From: Lutimaribacter saemankumensis
Lineage (GTDB): Bacteria; Pseudomonadota; Alphaproteobacteria; Rhodobacterales; Rhodobacteraceae
NCBI RefSeq assembly: GCF_900100005.1
Contig: NZ_FNEB01000002.1
Coordinates: 310,001 to 374,000 of the forward strand
Length of the DNA: 64,000 bases
Reading direction: 5' to 3'
Shown in pieces: positions 53,075 through 62,521 of the stretch. The position numbers and the translations under genes were made by a program. Under the pieces are notes generated by a model. That model was not told where the DNA came from. It was given only the letters and a program-made list of their open reading frames with translations, and made no database searches. Position 1 is the stretch's first letter. The number at the start of each line of letters is the position of its first letter.

Positions 53075-55051
53075 ATGAGTGGCAAACAAGCCGCATTGGA
53101 ACGGGAATCCGACGCACCGGACGATACAGGCATCGGAATGGCCGGCCGCGTCGCGGTGATCATCGGCACGCTTGCGGGCGTCGTCCTGGTCGTAAACCAG
53201 CTGTTCAATCTGCAGATCGGCGGCATCGTCTTTATCCAGGGGCGGTATCTCTACATCCTGGGCGGGCTTTTCCTGGCGATCTCGTTCCTCGTTTTCCGCA
53301 TCAACGGAAGCAAGATTGGCAAACCGATCTGGCTGGACTGGCTGCTTGCCGCGCTGGCGCTGGCGACGACGGCCTATTTGTCGGCAAATGCCGAAAAGAA
53401 CCTTGCACAGGGTTGGGAATACGCCGCGCCGGAGAACGCGCAATACGTGGCCTATGTTTTCTTTGCGCTGGTGCTGGAGGCCACGCGGCGCGCCGGCGGC
53501 AAGGTGTTGTTCCTGATCGTTGTGCTGTTCGCCTTTTACCCGACATTCGCGGGGCATGTGCCCGATCCGTTTTCGGGCTTTCAAAGCACGCTGAGCGAAG
53601 CGATTTCCTATCACGTCTATTCCGCCGAAAGTTCGTTCGGGATTCCGATGAAGGCGTTCGGCGGCGTGGTGATCGGCTTTATCCTGTTCGGTGCGGTGCT
53701 GCAGCGCACCGGGGGCGGCAAGTTCTTCAACGACTTGGCGCTGTCGCTGGTCGGGGGCTATCGCGGCGGCGCGGCCAAGGTTTCGATCTTTGCCAGCGGC
53801 TTCATGGGTTCGATGTCGGGCAGCGTGATTTCCAACGTTCTGACAACGGGTGCCGTGTCGATCCCCGCGATGAAGCGCACGGGCTTTTCCGCCAAGACCG
53901 CCGCCGCGACCGAGGCCTGCGCCTCGACCGGGGGTGTTCTGATGCCGCCGATCATGGGGGCCACGGCCTTTGTGATGGCGTCGTTCCTGTCGCGGCCCTA
54001 TGTCGACATCGCGCTGGCGGCGGCGATCCCGTCGCTGCTGTTCTATTTCGCGCTGTTCGCGCAGATCGACGCGTATTCCGCGCGGCGCGGCCTGCGCGGC
54101 CTGGCCCGGAGCGAATTGCCAAGCCTTGGCCAGACCGTCCGCGAGGGGTGGCTTTATGTCGGCGTTTTCGCGGTTCTGATCTTCATGCTGCTGGTCATGC
54201 GGCGTGAAACCTCGGCGCCGTTCTATGCCACGGCGCTGCTGCTGGTGGTGAACCAGATCCTGCCGAACCACCGGCTGTCGCTGAAAAAGCTGGGCGACAT
54301 GATCGTGGGCGTCGGCCAGGGCCTGGCGGAACTGACGGCGATCCTGCTGGGTGTCGGCCTGATCGTGGGCTCGTTCAGCGCCACGGGCCTGGCGGGCACG
54401 CTGGTGAACGAGCTGGTGTTCATCGCGGGCGACAACGTCTTTGTCCTGCTGCTGATGGGCGCGCTGACGGCGTTCATCTTCGGCATGGGGATGACGGTAA
54501 CTGCCTGTTACATCTTCCTTGCCGTGGTTCTGGCCCCGGCACTGGAACAGGGCGGGCTGAACCAGTTGGCGGTGCATCTGTTCATCCTTTACTGGGGCAT
54601 GGTCAGCTACATCACCCCACCCGTCGCGTTGGGCGCCTTTGCCGCCGCGACCATGGCGGGCGAGAACGCGATCAAGACCGGGCTCGAGGCGATGCGGTTG
54701 GGCGGCGTGATCTATATCGCCCCGTTCTTTTTCGTGCTGAACCCGGCCCTGGTGGGACAAGCGCCCGCGGGTGAGGTCGTGATCGCGCTGATTTCAGCGC
54801 TGTTCGGGGTCGGTATGATCTCGATGGCGTTGCAGGGCCATATCAGCCTTGTCGGTCCGATGCGCAAAGGCCTGCCCGGTTTCGCGCTGCGTGTGCTGCT
54901 GTTTGTCGGCGGGCTGTTTTTCGCGATGCCCGAGACACATGTCTTTGGCCTGAACTTTGCGGAAACGGCGGGGATCGGTTTGCTGCTATGTGCCTTGCCG
55001 ATCTATCTGGCCCATTCAGACCGCAAGCGCGAGGGCGTTGCCGCGCCCTGA
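53075..55051 (+). CDS. TRAP transporter fused permease (DctQM fusion, TAXI type)
   Basis: Single protein of 658 aa combining small and large permease parts, as is usual for TAXI-TRAP systems. The first ~190 residues hold the DctQ-like part; the rest holds the DctM-like part with MGSMSGSVISNVLTTGAVSIPAMK, ACASTGGVLMPPIMGATAFVMA, FIFGMGMTVTACYI and YITPPVALGAFAAATMAG. The ATG at 53075 with GGGGAGG is preferred to one 57 bases upstream, which lies in the hairpin. About 18 predicted helices. Confidence 0.93.
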   Translation: MSGKQAALERESDAPDDTGIGMAGRVAVIIGTLAGVVLVVNQLFNLQIGGIVFIQGRYLYILGGLFLAISFLVFRINGSKIGKPIWLDWLLAALALATTAYLSANAEKNLAQGWEYAAPENAQYVAYVFFALVLEATRRAGGKVLFLIVVLFAFYPTFAGHVPDPFSGFQSTLSEAISYHVYSAESSFGIPMKAFGGVVIGFILFGAVLQRTGGGKFFNDLALSLVGGYRGGAAKVSIFASGFMGSMSGSVISNVLTTGAVSIPAMKRTGFSAKTAAATEACASTGGVLMPPIMGATAFVMASFLSRPYVDIALAAAIPSLLFYFALFAQIDAYSARRGLRGLARSELPSLGQTVREGWLYVGVFAVLIFMLLVMRRETSAPFYATALLLVVNQILPNHRLSLKKLGDMIVGVGQGLAELTAILLGVGLIVGSFSATGLAGTLVNELVFIAGDNVFVLLLMGALTAFIFGMGMTVTACYIFLAVVLAPALEQGGLNQLAVHLFILYWGMVSYITPPVALGAFAAATMAGENAIKTGLEAMRLGGVIYIAPFFFVLNPALVGQAPAGEVVIALISALFGVGMISMALQGHISLVGPMRKGLPGFALRVLLFVGGLFFAMPETHVFGLNFAETAGIGLLLCALPIYLAHSDRKREGVAAP

Positions 55052-55071
55052 TCCGCAATACCGGACAACAA

Positions 55072-55102
55072 AAAACGCCGCCTGAAATTCAGGCGGCGTT
55101 TT
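55072..55102. terminator. Bidirectional intrinsic terminator
   Basis: A 15-bp near-perfect palindrome (AAAACGCCGCCTGAA, one base, TTCAGGCGGCGTTTT) with A- and T-tracts on its flanks, between the convergent permease and icd stops. It can end transcription on both strands. Confidence 0.9.
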
Positions 55103-55123
55103 GCATTTCAGGGTGTCGGCAGA

Positions 55124-57328
<2,205 letters not shown>

Positions 57329-57455
57329 CGGACAATCCTTTCCTTGGCTGCCCACGCCATAGTGCAATCCGTGGCCGAGGTCCACAGCATACATTCGTAT
57401 ACAATTGACAAAATTGTCGCGTTCCCGCGCAACGCATCAGCGCCCGGGCCGGCGG

Positions 57456-58841
57456 CTATTCGGCAGCCTGGGCCCGGCCCGCGACCTTTAGAAGGGGCAA
57501 TTCCACGAAGAACTCGGTCCCGACGCCCAATTCGCTGACATAGTCGATAATGCCGTCATGGTGTTCAACGATGGATTCCGCGATGCTCATGCCAAGGCCG
57601 GTTCCGTCGATCTGGCGCCGGTCTGACCCGTCGACCTGGGAAAAGCGCCCGAACACGACCTTGCGCGATCCTTCGGGGATACCGATGCCGCGATCCTTGA
57701 CCGTTATGCGCACGAGATCTTCGAGCCTTTGGACATTCACGTGAACGGGCATTCCGGGGTGCGAGAACTTGATCGCGTTCGACAGAAGGTTCGACATCAC
57801 CTGCATGAGCCGCATCGGATCGCCCTTGATCCACATGTCTTCCGGGTGACGGACGAATTCGACGCGGTTGCCCGTCTCCGCACCGTTTTCCTGGTGCATT
57901 TCGACGGCTTCCCGGATGAAATCGTTCACTTCAAGCGAGTCGAAATGGAACGCCATCTCGTTTGCTTCGATCTTTTGCAGGTCCAGAAGATCGTTCACCA
58001 ATGAGTTCAGGCGCGCGCAGTTCTTGGCGGCGATCTGGAGAATATCGCGCGATTCCTGAGGCAGCTCGCCGAACTCACCCGAGTTGACCATATCGACCGC
58101 GACACTGATCGAGGTCAGCGGCGTGCGCAATTCATGGCTGACGGTCGCGACGAATTGCGACTTGGCGCGAAACGCCGCGCGCGTGCGTTCGTGTTCCTGC
58201 CTCAGGACATCCATCTGGTGCAGGTTGCTGCGGTAGAGCCGCAGAAAGATGCGCGACGAGTCGAGAATGAAGAACATCACGAAGACGACTGTGAAGAATT
58301 CCAGCCAGACAAACGAGCTTAGCGGTGGCAACAGCTTGATGATGTCGAGCAAGGCGATGAAAAGGAAAGTCACGGCATAGATCGCAAGGCGAAGCTGCAG
58401 GGCCGGAAGGATCTGGTGGTTGTTCATCGCCGCGAACAGGGATGCCGCGAACAGGAAGAACAGCGGCATGAAATGCCCGCCAATACCCTGCTGCAGCGCA
58501 ACCAGCGCGACCCAGAGACTGATGCTCAGGGCGCTGACAACCGTATTCGCCAACACACCAGCCAGGAATCTCCGGTACTGCGGCATGCCGCGGCCATCCC
58601 AGCGTTCGACCCGCCGGCAGTTCAGGAAATCCCAAAGCTCGGAAGCCTGAAGCGTAACGAAGCACCACATGGCCCAACGCGCATCGAAGTAGGCAAGAGT
58701 CAGGACAAGTGCGCCTGCGAAAATCGCCTGCCTCTGCCATATCAGGCTGAGACTGGTGTTCACGTAGTCGCGCAGTTGCCTGACCGCCTGGCTATCCGGG
58801 TGTCGGACGGTCGCGGACTCTGCCTTTTCGATACCTGTCAT
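57456..58841 (-). CDS. Membrane-bound sensor histidine kinase
   Basis: Histidine kinase of 461 aa. Residues 35-200 hold about six predicted helices (IFAGALVLTLAYF, ANTVVSALSISLWVALVAL, FMPLFFLFAASLFA and further segments) without a recognised sensor domain. A coiled linker leads to the HisKA domain with His236 in TVSHELRTPL and the ATP domain with NLLSNAIKFS, DRGIGIP and GTGLGMSI. The start at 58841 is chosen because upstream codons show no coding character. It is divergent from a luxI-type gene, and a response regulator lies beyond that, so signal sensing in the same circuit is plausible. Confidence 0.9.
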   Translation of the reverse strand: MTGIEKAESATVRHPDSQAVRQLRDYVNTSLSLIWQRQAIFAGALVLTLAYFDARWAMWCFVTLQASELWDFLNCRRVERWDGRGMPQYRRFLAGVLANTVVSALSISLWVALVALQQGIGGHFMPLFFLFAASLFAAMNNHQILPALQLRLAIYAVTFLFIALLDIIKLLPPLSSFVWLEFFTVVFVMFFILDSSRIFLRLYRSNLHQMDVLRQEHERTRAAFRAKSQFVATVSHELRTPLTSISVAVDMVNSGEFGELPQESRDILQIAAKNCARLNSLVNDLLDLQKIEANEMAFHFDSLEVNDFIREAVEMHQENGAETGNRVEFVRHPEDMWIKGDPMRLMQVMSNLLSNAIKFSHPGMPVHVNVQRLEDLVRITVKDRGIGIPEGSRKVVFGRFSQVDGSDRRQIDGTGLGMSIAESIVEHHDGIIDYVSELGVGTEFFVELPLLKVAGRAQAAE

Positions 58842-59054
58842 GCTTGTATCCGTCGTTGCTGGACACTGAATAGCGACAGAGTTGGGAAAAACCACGTCAC
58901 GATGGTGGCGGTTTGAAGCATTCAACCAGACCGATTCTCTTGCTTTTGTGCAACGGGCTGGCAAACCGTGTGCGAGATTGGGCAAAATCGTGTCAATTTT
59001 GTGGACGCGCCCCAAATATTTCCCTAATAACAAAGAAAAAAATGAGTGCAGGTT
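58842..59054. promoter_or_regulatory. Divergent spacer between histidine kinase and luxI-type gene
   Basis: About 210 bases, AT-richer than the surroundings (for example CCAAATATTTCCCTAATAACAAAG before the synthase start). It must carry both promoters. No lux-box-like 20-base palindrome is seen, which argues against simple LuxR control of the synthase. Confidence 0.4.
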
Positions 59055-59810
59055 ATGAAACACGCAGGTGGATTTTCGGACCCTCCAAAGCGAGCATCCG
59101 AGATATTTCCCAAGCTTCCCCCGGCCCATCCGCACGGCAGTGCGGTGCGCGAACCTGCACGCGCGTCGGCCCCCGATCTTTCGTCGATCACTCAACTTAA
59201 ACATGTACGATTTGTTACGACAGGGTTTGCCGACATGCACGAGCATGGCGACCTTGTTCCCAGCTTTCTGAGGGCCCGAAAGGCGTGCTTCATCGACGGG
59301 CTCGGTTGGGATTTGCCGTGTACCGACGGAATGGAATTCGACCAGTACGACACCCCGCAATGCCGTTGGGTCATCATGCATGAATATGGCGAGGTTCTTG
59401 GAGGGCTGCGCCTGATGCCTACGACGTCGTGCTGCGGTATTTATTCGTACATGCTGCGGGACGCTCAGCGCGGATTATTGGATAAAATTCCGAGGGATGT
59501 GCTGTTTGCCGAAGCGCCGGTAAGCCCCACGGTCTGGGAAGGAACGCGGCTGTTCATCGTAGACAGCGCCGGTTCGAAACGGCGCCACGCCCTGCAGTTG
59601 GCGCTGTTCGAACACATGCTCCGCAGCGCGGCGAACCTTGGGGCACAGCATGTGCTTGGCTTTGTCCCGGAAGCGTGGTCGCGCTGGACAAAAAGACTGG
59701 GATTGGATGGCACCCCGGTAGGGCCGAAAGTCACGATCGAGGGCGAAGTCAGCCAGGCCGCCGTGATGCGGGTCGCAACAGCACTTTCCCGTTTTGCGAA
59801 AGTGGCGTGA
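59055..59810 (+). CDS. LuxI-family acyl-homoserine-lactone-type synthase
   Basis: Autoinducer synthase-family protein of 251 aa. The LuxI invariants are in place: Arg and Phe in FLRARKACFID, Trp in GLGWDL, Glu/Asp pair in EFDQYD, Arg in GGLRLMPT, and Glu/Arg in WEGTRLF. An N-terminal, probably disordered extension of about 50 residues precedes the usual LuxI start. No luxR gene is nearby. Codons are more AT-rich than in neighbours. ATG at 59055 is preferred to GTG at 59046; neither has a strong ribosome site. The product is probably an acyl-homoserine lactone, but other acyl-amino compounds are possible. Confidence 0.87.
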   Translation: MKHAGGFSDPPKRASEIFPKLPPAHPHGSAVREPARASAPDLSSITQLKHVRFVTTGFADMHEHGDLVPSFLRARKACFIDGLGWDLPCTDGMEFDQYDTPQCRWVIMHEYGEVLGGLRLMPTTSCCGIYSYMLRDAQRGLLDKIPRDVLFAEAPVSPTVWEGTRLFIVDSAGSKRRHALQLALFEHMLRSAANLGAQHVLGFVPEAWSRWTKRLGLDGTPVGPKVTIEGEVSQAAVMRVATALSRFAKVA

Positions 59811-59824
59811 CCCCGGAACCGGGG
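59811..59824 (+). other. Perfect palindrome behind the luxI-type gene
   Basis: CCCCGGAACCGGGG starts directly after the stop codon. A hairpin can form but no T run follows. A second inverted repeat, CATAC-ATC-GTATG, lies at 59834-59846. Terminator or operator functions are possible. Confidence 0.35.
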
Positions 59825-60097
59825 CAATACAACCATACATCGTATGATTCAAATGCGGGCCTCTGAACGGCGGATTTTTCGCCCCATGATGAGGCTTCGG
59901 ACAGCCCAATTTCCGGTTGCGTGACCGAATCGCCTCGCCCTCATCACGGGGCGTTCAACGTCATTCCGCTGCCCCATTCTCGGCGCATTTTCCAAGCAGG
60001 TTACCAAGACCCAGTTCTGGTGCGCATGTGCGCCACCGTTTTTTACCAGTGCCATTGGCGAGTGACGAACGACCTGAACGCAAAGGGCGCTGAAGAC

Positions 60098-61228
60098 ATG
60101 AAAATACTCGTTGTCGACGATAACGAAAGCATCGTGAACCTGCTGAGCGACATCCTGTCGAAAACCGGTTTCCACACCGTGGCTACCGCATTGGGTTCGC
60201 GCGAGGCGATGGATCTGATCCGTAGCGCCGAGCCGGCGTTCGATTGTTTTGTCGTCGACATTCAAATGCCGGATATCGACGGAATCGAACTGACACGGTT
60301 CATTCGTTCCGACCCGCGGCACAAGCAGGCCCCGGTCGTCATCCTGACGGCAATGCACCAGAAAGCGTATCTGGACAGGGCCTTCGCAGCCGGTGCGACG
60401 GATTATGCGACCAAGCCGTTCAACTTCGTCGAGCTTCGCAAGCTGATCCAGAGTGCGCGGAAAGTTGCGATGGATCCGACCCGGCAGCCCGCACCCGATT
60501 TCGCCGCAAGCGAAGAGATGGCCAATGTCCGGCCGATCGCGCGCAGCTTTGACGAACCTGTTGCCCTGCCCGACATCGCCAACGCATTCGGTAAATTCGA
60601 GTTCGACAACTACGTGATCCAGCTTGCGTCCAGAAAGCTGTCCCGGAGCGCGGTTTTCGCCGTCGAACTGCGCGGCGCAGAAGAATTGTTCAAGAAGATG
60701 CCTGCCGAAGAGTTCGACAGGATCGTCGCCATGACTGCCAAGGCAATCGAAGCGACGTGCCTTCGTCCAGGTGGGGCGCTGTCTTACCGCGGCTCGGGCA
60801 TCTTCATGGTGACACGGCCGATCTGGTTCATGAAACCGCTCGTCACATGTCAGCAACGCATAAACGCTGCGTTCGACAAGATGCTCGGGCAGGACGCACC
60901 GGAAGACGCGCCAAGCCTGATTGTCGGTCAGCCCGTGGCCCTGGGCATGATGTCCCGTGTCGACGCGGTGGCCGCCCTGACCCATGCCGTCGCGAATCTT
61001 GAACAGAACCCTTCGGGACGCAACTCCGGGAATGTTTCGCAGCGCGCCTTCCTGCGCAGCGCCACGATGCCTGAGAAACAACGGCTCGAGAAACTGAGCT
61101 ACGAAACGTTGCTGCGCGAAACGATGCCAGAAGAAACCAACGACGGCTGGTCGCGCATTCTGTCGCGGAAAACGCGCGAAACCTATGCGGACCGGCGCAC
61201 GGACATGACACCGGCCAAGACCGGCTGA
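60098..61228 (+). CDS. Response regulator with degenerate GGDEF-like output domain
   Basis: Protein of 376 aa. The receiver domain (1-120) is complete: Asp7 and Asp8 in VVDDNES, phosphoacceptor Asp54 in VVDIQMPD, Thr84 and Lys106 in ATKPFN. The C-terminal part has no DNA-binding motif. Residues ~150-320 follow the layout of a GGDEF domain (FAVELRGAEELFKK, then ALSYRGSGIFMVT where RYGGDEF is expected, and a closing ANLEQNPSGRN), but the catalytic signature is lost. It cannot be a cyclase; binding or regulation by protein contact is likely. The start at 60098 fits the receiver domain. Confidence 0.88.
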   Translation: MKILVVDDNESIVNLLSDILSKTGFHTVATALGSREAMDLIRSAEPAFDCFVVDIQMPDIDGIELTRFIRSDPRHKQAPVVILTAMHQKAYLDRAFAAGATDYATKPFNFVELRKLIQSARKVAMDPTRQPAPDFAASEEMANVRPIARSFDEPVALPDIANAFGKFEFDNYVIQLASRKLSRSAVFAVELRGAEELFKKMPAEEFDRIVAMTAKAIEATCLRPGGALSYRGSGIFMVTRPIWFMKPLVTCQQRINAAFDKMLGQDAPEDAPSLIVGQPVALGMMSRVDAVAALTHAVANLEQNPSGRNSGNVSQRAFLRSATMPEKQRLEKLSYETLLRETMPEETNDGWSRILSRKTRETYADRRTDMTPAKTG

Positions 61229-61534
61229 CCCGAATTCGCGAACGTGCCCGGCACCAGATTGGGCTGGTCACGTTTGCGGAACGCTTTGTTTCCATATCTT
61301 TCGTCGACACAAAATGGCCATAATCGTACATTCGGTGCGGGGTAGCGGTATCGGCCACGACTATTTATTTTGACGTGAGAATAAAAAATTCATCCCCCGC
61401 AATTTTCCGAAACATTCGCTACCCCACGATTTCCCCTGGCCTGTCGAACAAATCCCCCACTACGGAAGTTTACGTTTGACTGCCGCGCTGCCGGACGGCC
61501 ACCATGGGCGAGAAAGGCGAAGCGGGGGTAATCA
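61229..61534. promoter_or_regulatory. Spacer of about 300 bases before the dipeptidase gene
   Basis: No coding potential is seen. Two 9-base inverted copies of GGGGTAGCG (61339-61347) and CGCTACCCC (61417-61425) flank an AT-rich stretch with TTGACG at 61370. The region probably holds the promoter of the two downstream genes and a regulator site or a large stem-loop. Confidence 0.4.
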
Positions 61535-62521
61535 GTGCAAATGCGGATCGACGGGCTGCAATATGCCAACTGGTCGGAAAAGGTTTTCCGGCAGATGCGC
61601 GAAGGCGGCCTCGATGCGGTTCACGTTACGATCGCCTATCATGAGACATTTCGCGAAACCGTTCTCAATTTCGAACGCTGGAACAGGTGGTTCGAATTGT
61701 TCCCGGACCTTATCATGAAGGGGCAATGGGCCAGCGATATCGACCGCGCCCGGGAAACGGGCCGCACCGCGATTTTCTTTGGCTTCCAGAACCCCAGCCC
61801 GATCGAGGACGATATCGGACTGGTCGAAATCCTGCACACGCTGGGCGCAAGGTTCATGCAACTGAGTTACAACAACCAGTCCCTTCTGGCGACTGGCTGT
61901 TACGAGTCGGAGGATCCGGGCATCACCCGCATGGGGCGGCAGGTCATCGAGGAAATGAACCGGGTCGGCCTGGTTGTCGACATGAGCCATTCCGCCGATC
62001 GTTCGACGATCGAAGCTGCCGATATCTCGGACCGTCCGATCGCGATCACACATGCCAACCCGTATGACTGGCATCCCGCGCTGCGCAACAAGCGCGACGA
62101 TGTGATCAGAGCGGTCACGCAGAATGGCGGGATGCTGGGGTTTTCTCTTTATCCGCATCACCTGAAGGACAAGAGCGACTGCAGCCTTCAAAGTTTTTGC
62201 GAGATGATCGCGCGGATGGCCGATCGTTACGGGGTAGCACATCTGGGGATCGGGTCGGACCTGTGCCAGGACCAGCCCGACAGCGTTGTCGAGTGGATGC
62301 GTGTCGGCCGCTGGAGCAAGGAAATCGACTATGGCGAGGGCTCGGCCGCGAACCCCGGATTTCCACCGCAACCCGCTTGGTTCCGGGACAATCGCGATTT
62401 CGGAAACATCGAACAAGGATTGCGTGCCACGGGAATGAGCGCCGACGAGGTTGGGGCAATCATGGGTGGAAACTGGTATCGCTTCTTCGAGGCGAATTTC
62501 GGGCCACAGGGTCGGGCATGA
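61535..62521 (+). CDS. M19 (membrane dipeptidase) family protein with altered metal site
   Basis: Amidohydrolase-fold protein of 328 aa from the renal-dipeptidase family. Conserved parts are MNRVGLVVDMSHSAD and AITHANPYDW (two metal histidines), LGIGSDL with its Asp, and the final GGNWYRFF. The first metal site is changed: the usual DGHxD reads DGLQYANW, and the bridging glutamate (IEGG in relatives) is replaced by Gln in FFGFQNPS. Zinc dipeptidase activity is therefore doubtful. GTG at 61535 has GGGGG upstream; ATG at 61541 is the alternative. The stop overlaps the next ATG (ATGA). Confidence 0.85.
   Translation: MQMRIDGLQYANWSEKVFRQMREGGLDAVHVTIAYHETFRETVLNFERWNRWFELFPDLIMKGQWASDIDRARETGRTAIFFGFQNPSPIEDDIGLVEILHTLGARFMQLSYNNQSLLATGCYESEDPGITRMGRQVIEEMNRVGLVVDMSHSADRSTIEAADISDRPIAITHANPYDWHPALRNKRDDVIRAVTQNGGMLGFSLYPHHLKDKSDCSLQSFCEMIARMADRYGVAHLGIGSDLCQDQPDSVVEWMRVGRWSKEIDYGEGSAANPGFPPQPAWFRDNRDFGNIEQGLRATGMSADEVGAIMGGNWYRFFEANFGPQGRA

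Noticed and set aside
52808-54760. 650-codon minus-strand open frame opposite the fused TRAP permease
   Set aside because: Very polar shadow of a membrane protein gene; no domain.
57456-59381. 641-codon frame that would extend the histidine kinase by 180 residues
   Set aside because: The extra part crosses the divergent spacer and the luxI-type gene on the other strand and has no sensor-domain character.
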